The notes: a model not told the origin generated them from the sequence alone. Numbered from the stretch's first letter, positions 1 to 7,300 are shown. The stretch is DNA of 30,913 nt from Pseudomonadota bacterium (GCA_021323815.1 JAJPKG010000173.1:1-30913); one strand, 5' to 3'. Translations and numbers: made by a program.

Positions 1-84
1 GTCGTAGCCGTCGTCGTCATACTCATCATATTCATCGTCGTCCCAGGCGTCATAGCGACTGGAATCGTCGTGATATCTGCTCAT
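1..84 (-). CDS. Acidic low-complexity protein, 5' end only
   Basis: The first 28 codons of a minus-strand gene that runs off the left edge of the window. It starts with ATG at 82-84 and a GAGG ribosome-binding site about 7 nt upstream. The visible protein begins MSRYHDDSSR and continues as an Asp/Tyr/Glu-rich stretch, so it is strongly acidic and probably disordered. No family is recognised. Its style (MSR start, acidic runs) resembles the 196-residue acidic protein at 8281-8871, but the visible piece is too short to claim homology. The start is convincing; the function is unknown. Confidence 0.55.
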   Translation of the reverse strand, partial: MSRYHDDSSRYDAWDDDEYDEYDDDGYD

Positions 85-300
85 GCCCCGACCTCGCATC
101 AAGCGTGCTGGTTTGTTTCTGGTGCAGCCAGTGTAGCGTACAAACATTGACACGTCAAGCGGTGTGAGAGCTTTGGGGGGCATATGCCAGCCAGGCTGGT
201 CCGAGCCTTGCAGCAGATCCTCCCCCAAATGGACGCTCATGCATAACATCATCGAGAGCGGAGATAACTATTCTCAGTGAGATAACGCATATGGCTCTAT

Positions 301-337
301 CCCTTAATCCTTTCCCCAGCAAAGCGAGAGAGGGGGA
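301..337 (-). repeat. Dispersed CCCCTCTC-GCTTTGCTGGGG repeat, copy A
   Basis: Read on the minus strand this is a C-rich arm, then GCTTTGCTGGGGA, then AAGGATTAAGGG. The same core occurs at 14923-14970, 21329-21363 and 17011-17041, the last inside mnmE. It lies just upstream of the 355-834 gene, and its right edge is about 10 nt before that gene's ribosome-binding site. The remaining leader (85-300) shows no other gene or site I can support. Confidence 0.5.
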
Positions 338-354
338 ATGAAAAGCGAGGATGC

Positions 355-834
355 ATGTCACAGCATCAACGGCGGTTCTCGCGAACTTCTGATATTGCCG
401 AATGGGAAGAGGTGCCCCTGGTCGCGGGATTCCAGGATCAAACGCTGGAAACCTATGCCGTGCGCGATCTGCACTATGGCGATATCATCGCCGTTCCCAA
501 AGCGCGCGCGGTCGTAGAATCTTTTCCCCCCACGCCGGAACAACCGTTGCGCGGCGTGCGCGTGGCGCGCTGGTCGGGCTATGCGCTGGTGCTGGCCCTG
601 CTTGGTGGACTGGGTGGGATGATTCTGGGGGCACTTGTCGTTCTGGCGGCGCTGGCGGGGCTGGCCCGCTTTGGGGCGCGGGCGCGGCGATGGCAACGCG
701 CGCATCGTGGCGCTTTGCTGCCTGCCGGGGCGCGCGGCGAATATGATCGCTTGCGTGCGGCCCTCGGCCAGGGCTTGCTGGCGCTTGCCATCGGTACCAT
801 CATCGCCGCTTTCTTTTGGGATATCGTGCGCTGA
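355..834 (+). CDS. Small two-segment membrane protein, function unknown
   Basis: A 159-residue protein of no recognised family. The N-terminal 70 residues are soluble and mixed-charge, containing LETYAVRDLHYGDIIAVPK. A long Gly/Ala/Leu membrane stretch follows at about residues 74-108, then an Arg-rich loop (about 108-130) and a second membrane segment (about 137-156) ending WDIVR. This predicts an integral membrane protein with both termini on the same side. The ATG at 355 has a GCGAGG ribosome-binding site 4 nt away. The gene lies 89 nt upstream of the family-2 glycosyltransferase on the same strand and may share its transcript. It could be an accessory subunit of that enzyme, but only the neighbourhood says so. 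Confidence 0.7.
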   Translation: MSQHQRRFSRTSDIAEWEEVPLVAGFQDQTLETYAVRDLHYGDIIAVPKARAVVESFPPTPEQPLRGVRVARWSGYALVLALLGGLGGMILGALVVLAALAGLARFGARARRWQRAHRGALLPAGARGEYDRLRAALGQGLLALAIGTIIAAFFWDIVR

Positions 835-923
835 GAAACGGGGCGAGCATCAGCAGCATCGTGCCGGCTCGACACCAGAAGCCTACACTTCCAGATACAG
901 ACGCACAGGAGCGAATCAGAGCC

Positions 924-3266
924 ATGCTGTTTCACGCTTTGTTGTTCTTGATGATCGGGTTCGTCCTTGCCACGCTGGTGGTGCTGGTCGCGGGACGCCA
1001 CATGGGCGGTCCTGCCTGGTTTGGGGGAATGGTCCTGATCGGCGCGCTCGCATTGGCAAGCGGCGTGGGCGCGTCATATATCGGCGTGCCAGCGAGCGAG
1101 GCGCGAATCTTCATCGTCGCCACCGTGCTGCTGGGAATCTTCGTCCTGCAAGGCTGCCGCACGTGGAATCCGGCGGGGCAGGCGGCATGGTTGTTCACCC
1201 TGCTGGCAGGGATCGGATTTTTCGCCGTCTCGGTGGTGGTGGTAGCGCTGGTGCCGGCCAGCCCGCTCGGCGCGGTGCTGGGCCTGGCCTTGCTGGTGAT
1301 GCAGGCCGTCGCCCTCATCCTCACATTATCCTATACCTTCGAGATCCTGGATGTCATTTGTCGTCGCCGCTGGCGTTACCCAGAAGCGCGCCCACCACGC
1401 CAGGCGGAAGGTGAAATAACCGCGCTGCCCACCCCAGCGGATGCGTGGGCGATGCCGCGTGTGGCGCTGCATGTGCCTTGTCATGAAGAGCCGCCTGAGG
1501 TTGTTGCCGCCACGCTGCACTCCCTGGCCCAGCTTCATTACCCCAGCGATCGGTACACCGTCTTTGTCGTCGATAACAACACCAAAGAGCGTGAGGTCTG
1601 GCAGCCGCTGGCAGCATTGTGCGAGCGCTACGGCTTCGTCTTCATGCATCTGGAACAGTGGCCGGGCTTCAAATCGGGCGCGTTGAATTATGCGCTGGCT
1701 GCCACGCCGCCGGAATATGACATCATCGGCATCGTTGACGCGGATTATATTGTTGCCCCTAATTATCTGCACGATCTGATCGGCTTTTTCAATGACGAAC
1801 ATGTCGCATTTGTGCAAACGCCGCAGGATTATCGTGATTATGGCCCCAACAGCACGTTTTATCAGCGCGCCTGCTATCATGCCTATCGCTATTTCTTCGA
1901 TCTCAGCATGCCCAGCCGCGCCGAACGCAACGCCATCATCTTCGGCGGCACCATGGGCCTCATTCGCCGCTCTGCGCTGGAAGCCATCGGCGGGTGGGAT
2001 GAATGGTGCATCACCGAGGATGCCGAGGCAAGCCTGCGACTGCTGGCGCGCGGCTACGAAGGCCGCTTCGTCAACCAATCCTATGGGCGCGGGATGATGC
2101 CGCTGGAGTTCGACGCGCTCAAGCGCCAGCGTTTTCGCTGGTGTTTTGGCGGCATCCAGATCCTACGCAAGCATTGGCCGTCGCTGCTGCCCTGGGCGCG
2201 ACGCGATCCGCAACGGTGGGATGTCCCCGGCCTGACGGCGGCACAACGCTATCATTATTTGCTTTCCGGCGTGCAATGGTTCAGCGACGTGCTGACCCTG
2301 GGATTCACCGCGCTGCTGGTGGTGACAGGCGCGCTGTTGATCGCGGGCCACCCTATTCACTTGCCGGTGCTGGGAACAACCCTGGCGCTGTTGCCATTGG
2401 CTTTCTGGGGAGTCGGCATCGCGCGCACCTTGTGGGCGTTGCGGGCGACGCGGCGCTGCACCTTAGGCGAGGCAGTGGGCGCGCTGGCCATCCTCTGGAG
2501 TCTGAGCTGGGTGGTGGCGCTAGCCTGCTTGCAAGGCGTGATGCGCCGCAACGGCGTCTTTTTGCGCACGCCCAAGGCGGGCAAGGCGGCGCTGCTGCAC
2601 GCGCTGCGCAGCACCCTGAGCGAGACCTTTCTGGCTGCCGCGTGCTGGGGTGTGGGGGTGCTGGTGTTGCTGCATGCCGGCCAATCATTGCAACTCGGCG
2701 CGTGGTGGTCCTGGGGCGCTTCGGCGCTGGCGCTGGGTTTGTGCGCGCTGGCGCAGGGCGTGGTATATGCCTCAGCGCCCATCCTCTGCTTGTTGAGCTT
2801 GCGCACCGCAGATGCCGCCCGCGCCGCGCAACGCCGCGCCTATGACGCCCAAAGCGGCACCGGCGAATGGCGCTTGCTGGCGGGCGCATTGGCGCTGGCC
2901 GGCCTGCTCTCGTTTGTCATTGTCGGCGTCATCTTCCTGCCGGCGTCAGCTTCGCCGCGTGCTAACCGCACACAAGCCTTAACGCAACTGCTCGGCCCCG
3001 GTGCCGCAAGCGCCGGCTCTGGCGGCGTTGCCACAGCCACAGCCACATCGAGCAACGGGCCAGGAGTGAATGCCACCGGACAGCCCAGCACAACACCCAC
3101 CGCTGCCAACCTGACGCCGACCGCCACGCCCAAGCCGGGCAAAGGACATACGCCGACGCCGGCTCCCAGCCTCACCCCGACTGCCACGCCACATCCCGGC
3201 GCGACGCCGCATCCAGACCCGACGCCGCGTCCGCAGCCGACCAAGACACCTCGCCCGCATCCCTAG
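924..3266 (+). CDS. Processive family-2 glycosyltransferase, cellulose-synthase-like, with Thr/Pro-rich tail
   Basis: A 780-residue polytopic glycosyltransferase resembling BcsA-type and related polysaccharide synthases. About five N-terminal membrane helices (residues 1-145) precede a cytosolic GT-A domain (about 178-420). That domain shows a VPCHEEP nucleotide-binding start, DAD at 272-274, TED at 364-366 and QRFRW at 402-406, which is the D,D,D,QxxRW signature of processive GT2 enzymes. About six helices follow, then a roughly 70-residue tail of Thr-Pro-Ala repeats to the stop. No PilZ domain is seen. I chose the ATG at 924, which follows AGGAG at 907-911; the longer frame from 816 would overlap the upstream gene and has no ribosome-binding site. 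The sugar is not predictable; a beta-glucan or other exopolysaccharide is likely. No bcsB or cyclase neighbour is present. Confidence 0.85.
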   Translation: MLFHALLFLMIGFVLATLVVLVAGRHMGGPAWFGGMVLIGALALASGVGASYIGVPASEARIFIVATVLLGIFVLQGCRTWNPAGQAAWLFTLLAGIGFFAVSVVVVALVPASPLGAVLGLALLVMQAVALILTLSYTFEILDVICRRRWRYPEARPPRQAEGEITALPTPADAWAMPRVALHVPCHEEPPEVVAATLHSLAQLHYPSDRYTVFVVDNNTKEREVWQPLAALCERYGFVFMHLEQWPGFKSGALNYALAATPPEYDIIGIVDADYIVAPNYLHDLIGFFNDEHVAFVQTPQDYRDYGPNSTFYQRACYHAYRYFFDLSMPSRAERNAIIFGGTMGLIRRSALEAIGGWDEWCITEDAEASLRLLARGYEGRFVNQSYGRGMMPLEFDALKRQRFRWCFGGIQILRKHWPSLLPWARRDPQRWDVPGLTAAQRYHYLLSGVQWFSDVLTLGFTALLVVTGALLIAGHPIHLPVLGTTLALLPLAFWGVGIARTLWALRATRRCTLGEAVGALAILWSLSWVVALACLQGVMRRNGVFLRTPKAGKAALLHALRSTLSETFLAAACWGVGVLVLLHAGQSLQLGAWWSWGASALALGLCALAQGVVYASAPILCLLSLRTADAARAAQRRAYDAQSGTGEWRLLAGALALAGLLSFVIVGVIFLPASASPRANRTQALTQLLGPGAASAGSGGVATATATSSNGPGVNATGQPSTTPTAANLTPTATPKPGKGHTPTPAPSLTPTATPHPGATPHPDPTPRPQPTKTPRPHP

Positions 3267-3274
3267 ATCGAGCC

Positions 3275-3354
3275 GGCGGTTGATGCGATTATTAAAAGAA
3301 GCGTAGACGCCGCTGGCGGTTGATGCGGTTTTCTAAAAGAGCGCGGACATCGCT
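3275..3354. repeat. Two-copy 40-bp direct repeat
   Basis: Units at 3275-3314 and 3315-3354 are exactly adjacent. Both begin GGCGGTTGATGCG and end CGCT, and they match at about 30 of 40 positions by eye. The second unit lies inside the minus-strand micro-ORF; the first spans its stop codon and beyond. Because 40 is not a multiple of three, the two units are read in different frames. Confidence 0.6.
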
Positions 3355-3438
3355 CTGCAAGCCGTCGTTCTTGCTGAAAAGCAACCGCTCACCCCGCCGT
3401 TGCAGCGCGTGGAGATCGGCATGCATGCGCTCTTTCAT
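3292..3438 (-). CDS. 48-residue basic micro-ORF, coupled to the receiver gene
   Basis: A short minus-strand reading frame of 48 codons plus TAA. Its ATG at 3436-3438 overlaps the TGA of the receiver gene (3435-3437) as ATGA, the classic arrangement for translational coupling. The product starts MKERMHADLHALQRRGER and ends NRINRQRRLRFF. It is rich in Arg, Lys, Leu and Gln, has no hydrophobic segment, and could form a basic amphipathic helix. No family is recognised. Support comes from the overlap and from absence of a terminator between the two genes. Against it, the frame is short and its 3' end lies in a degenerate repeat, so it may be the shortened remnant of a longer gene. Confidence 0.5.
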   Translation of the reverse strand: MKERMHADLHALQRRGERLLFSKNDGLQSDVRALLENRINRQRRLRFF

Positions 3439-3881
3439 TTGGGTGATTGCTCGCCCACCTGCGGTGGTGTCATAATCAACGTGCCGCCGTGCTGCACGTC
3501 CAGCTTGTGCGCGGCAGCCATCACGGCAGCCAGCAGGTGATCGGTATTAAACGGCTTGGCCAGCAGCTTGACGTGCATCTGCGCGACGTTTTGCGCCGTC
3601 ATCAGAGGGAAGGTCTCGTCGCGCAACAACATCAGGATGTACGCATGACGCCGGGCCAGGAGCGGATTGCGCGAGGAGGCGTTGATGACCGCCGTACCGT
3701 TCCAGCGGGCATAACTGAAATCCAGCAGCACCACCAGGGGTGAGGTGGCAGCGCGCAACCGCGCCAGCGTCGTTTCCAGATTGTTCGCCTCTTCCACGCT
3801 ATAGCCCGCGCGCTCCAGCACGGTGCGCAACACGCGGCGCGACGCTTCATCGTCATTGGCAATCAACACATGAGCAGGCAT
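3435..3881 (-). CDS. Single-domain response regulator (receiver), atypical
   Basis: A 148-residue CheY-like protein made of one receiver domain and a short tail. Acidic residues D10/D11, the phospho-acceptor D54 in VVLLDFSYARWNG and K109 in LLAKPF fit the family. The usual switch Thr/Ser after beta-4 is replaced: the segment reads AYILMLLRD where the paralogue at 10832-11242 has AYIIMTALH. The DxxMPxxDG turn is also altered. Phosphorylation is still possible, but canonical switching is doubtful. I chose the ATG at 3881 because GAGG lies 8 nt upstream; a longer frame has no such site. No DNA-binding output domain and no histidine kinase are present nearby. The gene is followed by an ATGA-overlapping micro-ORF. 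Confidence 0.85.
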   Translation of the reverse strand: MPAHVLIANDDEASRRVLRTVLERAGYSVEEANNLETTLARLRAATSPLVVLLDFSYARWNGTAVINASSRNPLLARRHAYILMLLRDETFPLMTAQNVAQMHVKLLAKPFNTDHLLAAVMAAAHKLDVQHGGTLIMTPPQVGEQSPK

Positions 3882-3928
3882 AGAGCACACCTCGCATTTC
3901 CAACGCATTCCATACGAACCAACAACCA

Positions 3929-3982
3929 GCGGTTCAAACCGCGCCTATGGGTTTTCGGTCACCAGGCCCGCCTGCGCGGACT
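3929..3982. repeat. Palindromic intergenic element with two small stems
   Basis: A perfect 6-bp stem GCGGTT-CA-AACCGC at 3929-3942 is followed by an imperfect hairpin at 3964-3982 (AGGCCCGCC on one side, GCGGACT on the other). Read on the minus strand, this layout recalls intergenic repeats of the type AGTCCGC..GCGGGCCT..GCGGTT..AACCGC seen in several bacterial genomes. That resemblance is from memory and unverified. It lies in the leader or promoter region of the receiver gene. Confidence 0.35.
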
Positions 3983-4069
3983 GGACAATGAACGAACAAA
4001 ACGCCTCTTATTCCATAAGACGCAGATGGGTTCCATTTTGCGGCAGGCCGGCGACGAATTTTAGCGACA

Positions 4070-4085
4070 TGTGAGCTAGCTCACA
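4070..4085. promoter_or_regulatory. CRP/FNR-type operator-like palindrome
   Basis: TGTGAGCTAGCTCACA is a perfect 16-bp palindrome and fits TGTGA-N6-TCACA, the consensus half-site pair of E. coli CRP-family regulators. It overlaps the TAG stop of the carotenoid gene and lies about 190 bp upstream of the receiver start on the minus strand. It could therefore act on the receiver/micro-ORF transcript or be a small hairpin at the end of the upstream mRNA. Operator function is inference. Confidence 0.35.
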
Positions 4086-5581
4086 CCCAGGTCGCGGGCG
4101 ATGAGGTCCGCCGCGATCTTGCCGGAAAGCATCACCAGCGGCAGCCCGCCGCCGGGGTGAACGCTGCCGCCAGCGAAATAGAGGCCTGGCAGATCGGGCG
4201 CGCGGTTCTGCGGACGGGCGAACGGCGCGAAGAGGCTGTTGGACGAGAAACCATAGATGGCTCCCCGCTGCGCTCCATAACGCGCTTCCAAGTCTTCCGG
4301 CGTGATGATGCGCTCAAAGACGATGTGCTCGCGCAAACCCACCAGGCCCATGCGTTCCAGCTTGTCGATGACCAGATCGCGGTAGTTCTCACGTTCGGCA
4401 GTCCAGCTGAAATCATCGCTGAGATAGGGTGCGTTGACCAGCACAAACAGGTTTTCGCCGCCATCCGGCGCTTGGGTCGCATCCGTGCGGCTGGTGGCGC
4501 AAACATAGATGGTGGGGTCGCGCGGGGCCACGCGGCGCTCGAAGATGTCGAAAAATTCCTGGCGATAGTTGTCCGAGAAATAGATGTTGTGGTGCAGCAG
4601 GTGGTCGTAGCGGCAATCCGTGCCCAGCAACAGCACGAAGCCGGAAAGCGACGGCTCCATTGAGGCCAGCCGTTCGACGAATGCGCGCGGGCGCGCGTCT
4701 TCCGGCACCAGATAGCGATAGGTGGTGGCGATATCGACATTTGAGATGACGGCATCCGCTGGGATGTCGCCGCCCTCCACCAGCTCAATCCCCATCACGC
4801 CCCGCCCGCCGCAGATGACGCGCCGCACGGGAGCGTTCAGGTGCAACTCTACGCCGACTTTCGCCAGCAGATCCACCAGCGCCTCAGCCAGACGATACAA
4901 GCCCCCCCGCGGATACCATACGCCGAAATGGTATTCCACATAGGGGATGATGGCATAGACCGCCGGGGTGCGATAGGGCGACGAGCCGTTATAGGTGGCA
5001 TAGCGGTCAAAGACCTGCTGCATATGGGGATCGCGAAAATGGCGCTTGACCAGTTGGTGCAGCGTGATGGGCGACAGCACGCGGGCGAGATCTTGCGGGC
5101 GGTTCAGCCGGCGCAGGAGCGCGCTGCCCACCTGGGGCATTCCATCCAGCGCGTTGAACAGGAACGGTTCTGCGGTGATCTCATACACCCGCCGGCCATA
5201 GTCCAGAAAGCGCGGGAAGTGTTCGGCATCATGCTCGCTGAATTCGCTGATGGTTGCCATCATGCGCTCTTGCTCTGACGAGGTATCGAAGATGATGCCG
5301 TCAGGAAACGTATAGCGACAGGTGGGATCGAGCGGCACCAGTTCCAGCGCGTCATCCAACGAGGCTCCGGCGACGGCGAACAGATCGCGCGCCACGTCGG
5401 GCATGGTCAGCAGTGATGGGCCGGTGTCGAAACGCCAGCCGTCGCATTCCAGCAGATTCAGCTTGCCGCCCACGCTGGCGTTGCGCTCGAAAATCTGCAC
5501 GCGAAATCCCTGCGCCGCCAGGTGGATGGCCGCAGCCATTCCCCCCACGCCCGCCCCGATGATGGCTATCGTCTTGCTCAC
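4076..5581 (-). CDS. Phytoene desaturase family FAD oxidoreductase (CrtI/CrtN/CrtP-like)
   Basis: A 501-residue carotenoid desaturase or oxidase, the normal size for the family. The N-terminus carries the dinucleotide-binding motif IIGAGVGGMAAA (Gly 9, 11, 14), followed by FERNASVGGKL. The C-terminus has GLYFAGGSVHPGGGLP, the FAD-contacting signature. Its GGS-HPGGG form is closer to what I recall for diapocarotenoid oxidase-type members than the GAGTHPGAG of classical CrtI, so desaturation of phytoene or oxidation of a terminal carotenoid group are both possible. The start is GTG at 5579-5581, preceded by AGGGGA at 5 to 6 nt. No crtB, crtE or other carotenoid gene is in the window, so the pathway context is missing. 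Confidence 0.85.
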   Translation of the reverse strand: MSKTIAIIGAGVGGMAAAIHLAAQGFRVQIFERNASVGGKLNLLECDGWRFDTGPSLLTMPDVARDLFAVAGASLDDALELVPLDPTCRYTFPDGIIFDTSSEQERMMATISEFSEHDAEHFPRFLDYGRRVYEITAEPFLFNALDGMPQVGSALLRRLNRPQDLARVLSPITLHQLVKRHFRDPHMQQVFDRYATYNGSSPYRTPAVYAIIPYVEYHFGVWYPRGGLYRLAEALVDLLAKVGVELHLNAPVRRVICGGRGVMGIELVEGGDIPADAVISNVDIATTYRYLVPEDARPRAFVERLASMEPSLSGFVLLLGTDCRYDHLLHHNIYFSDNYRQEFFDIFERRVAPRDPTIYVCATSRTDATQAPDGGENLFVLVNAPYLSDDFSWTAERENYRDLVIDKLERMGLVGLREHIVFERIITPEDLEARYGAQRGAIYGFSSNSLFAPFARPQNRAPDLPGLYFAGGSVHPGGGLPLVMLSGKIAADLIARDLGVS

Positions 5582-6035
5582 TGTCGTCCCCTTGCCAGTC
5601 GATGATGGATTGCTTTACTATTGTACCAGCCGATATCCAAGATGACAGGGACAGACAACAATTGGGGCGAGGCTGGGCATTCTGACCCGATGAAATGCCT
5701 AGAACAAATATTCGGTGAATAAGGAATCGAAGAGGATAATGGGCCTGAATCAGCGCCTTCAGCCCCACGTCGCCCGAACTGCGCAGCAGCGAGCGATAGG
5801 TGCGCACATACCTAATCTCGATCAATTTTCCCGAATTGCTGCGAAAATGCGTAACAAAAAGCGGGTTTGTGGAACTAATCTTGATACAACGCATTGCCGC
5901 GTAGCTCAGCTTATCACTCCCTTCCCAGGATGTAAGGATGCTCCCGATATCACTGGAAAGGAACGGACAAAAGAACGCTCACATTCATAGCGCCGGCTCT
6001 TCCCCATTATGGGGGTGCGATAGAGTCCTGGGGTG
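5582..6035. other. Long non-coding spacer, possibly with a decayed coding remnant
   Basis: About 500 bases separate the carotenoid gene from the sedolisin gene. The middle part (5730-5830) reads on the minus strand as a plausible peptide, RTYRSLLRSSGDVGLKA, but it lacks a supported start, and the frame then runs into the carotenoid gene in a different frame. I take it as a possible remnant only. The part around 5820-5900 is AT-richer than its surroundings and may hold the upstream promoters of both neighbours. No tRNA, small RNA or riboswitch could be supported. Confidence 0.3.
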
Positions 6036-6083
6036 CTCCGCCACCAACCACGCGGAGATAATACGGTAAGAGAGGAAAACCTC
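6036..6083 (+). promoter_or_regulatory. Two hairpins in the sedolisin gene leader
   Basis: A 6-bp stem CTCCGC/GCGGAG (6036-6041 with 6052-6057, 10-nt loop) is followed by GAGG-AAAA-CCTC at 6072-6083. The GAGG of the second hairpin is the likely ribosome-binding site for the ATG at 6089, so this small fold could partly mask it. No known riboswitch consensus fits. Structure is seen in the sequence; regulation is inference. Confidence 0.3.
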
Positions 6084-6088
6084 CCAGT

Positions 6089-7300
6089 ATGCGTCTTCCT
6101 CGCGTTCTGACTGTCGCAGGCGTGGGCGTCACTGTCGCCGCCCTCGCCGCAGCCCTGGCATTCACCGGTCATGTGAATGCCGCCCCGCGCACGCAACAAG
6201 CCCGCCCGTCTTTCAGCTTTATCCACAGTTGCGCTGCCGCTGTTGGCGTGGCCCATTGTAACGCCATCGTGCGCGTTGATGGGAAAGTCGGCTCCAATGG
6301 CAGCAGTCCTTCCGGCTATAATCCCCCTGATCTGCAATCCGCTTACGCGCTGCCCAGCAGCACGGCGGGAAGCGGGCAGACGGTGGCCATCGTCGATGCC
6401 TACGACGATCCCAATGCGGAATCCGACCTCGGTGTTTATCGCTCGCAGTTTGGCTTGCCGCCTTGCACAACCGCCAACGGCTGCTTCAAGAAAGTGAACC
6501 AGACCGGCGGCACGAAATATCCCCGCGCCAACGGCGGCTGGGCGCAAGAGATCTCGCTGGACCTCGACATGGTCAGCGCCATCTGCCCGAACTGCCATAT
6601 CATCCTGGTGGAAGCGTCTTCGGCGAGTCTGACCAACCTGGGCACCGCCGTCAATGAAGCGGCCAGCCTGGGCGCGAATGCCATCAGCAACAGCTATGGC
6701 GGCAGCGAGTCAAGCAGCGACCCCAGCTATGATTCAGCCTACTACAATCATCCCGGCATCGCCATCACCGCCAGTTCCGGCGACAGTGGCTATGGGGCAC
6801 AATATCCCGCCGCCAGCCAATATGTCACCGCTGTCGGCGGCACCTCGCTGACCCGCGCCAACAACACACGCGGCTGGAGCGAGACGGCGTGGAGTGGTGC
6901 CGGCAGCGGATGCAGCAAATATGATTCGCAGCCTTCGTGGCAGAGCCTGGTCAGCAACATCACTTCCGTTTGCAGCAAGCGTGCCATCGCTGATGTCTCG
7001 GCGGTAGCCGACCCCAACACCGGCGTTTCCGTCTATGATAGCTACAGCTATCAGGGGCTGAGCGGGTGGCTCGTTTTCGGCGGCACCAGCGTGGCCTCGC
7101 CGATCATCGCCAGCGTCTATGCCCTGGCCGGCAACGCGGGCAGCGTCACCTATGGCTCGTATCCCTATAGTCACACCGGCAACCTGAACGACGTGACCAG
7201 CGGCAGCAATGGTTCGTGCGGCACGGATCTGTGCAACGCCGGAGCGGGATGGGACGGCCCGACCGGTCTCGGCACGCCCAATGGCACCGGTGGGTTCTAG
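6089..7300 (+). CDS. Secreted sedolisin-family serine-carboxyl peptidase (S53)
   Basis: A 403-residue exported acid peptidase. The signal peptide is at about residues 1-32 (MRLPRVLTVAGVGVTVAALA, then an AxA-like end). Family S53 residues are visible: E154 and D158 in QEISLDLDM, the oxyanion Asp D232 in ASSGDSG, and nucleophile S334 in FGGTSVASP. The C-terminal calcium-site region reads NDVTSGSNG, then GAGWDGPTGLGTPNG. S53 enzymes cleave proteins at low pH and usually carry a propeptide of about 170 to 200 residues. Here only about 50 residues lie between the signal peptide and the start of the catalytic core, so the classical prodomain is absent. Several Cys pairs suggest extracellular disulfides. 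The start at 6089 has GAGAGG upstream. A second secreted acid peptidase follows. Confidence 0.9.
   Translation: MRLPRVLTVAGVGVTVAALAAALAFTGHVNAAPRTQQARPSFSFIHSCAAAVGVAHCNAIVRVDGKVGSNGSSPSGYNPPDLQSAYALPSSTAGSGQTVAIVDAYDDPNAESDLGVYRSQFGLPPCTTANGCFKKVNQTGGTKYPRANGGWAQEISLDLDMVSAICPNCHIILVEASSASLTNLGTAVNEAASLGANAISNSYGGSESSSDPSYDSAYYNHPGIAITASSGDSGYGAQYPAASQYVTAVGGTSLTRANNTRGWSETAWSGAGSGCSKYDSQPSWQSLVSNITSVCSKRAIADVSAVADPNTGVSVYDSYSYQGLSGWLVFGGTSVASPIIASVYALAGNAGSVTYGSYPYSHTGNLNDVTSGSNGSCGTDLCNAGAGWDGPTGLGTPNGTGGF

Noticed and set aside
816..923. Longer start for the GT2 synthase at 816
   Set aside because: It would overlap the upstream gene, has no ribosome-binding site and adds a non-hydrophobic leader; ATG 924 has AGGAG and begins a membrane helix.
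5900..5925. tRNA-like sequence GCCGCGTAGCTCAGC
   Set aside because: It resembles a tRNA D-arm start, but no anticodon stem, T-arm or acceptor pairing follows.
6001..6088. c-di-GMP or c-di-AMP riboswitch before the sedolisin gene
   Set aside because: Some G-rich pieces looked suggestive, but neither the GEMM nor the ydaO consensus could be fitted.
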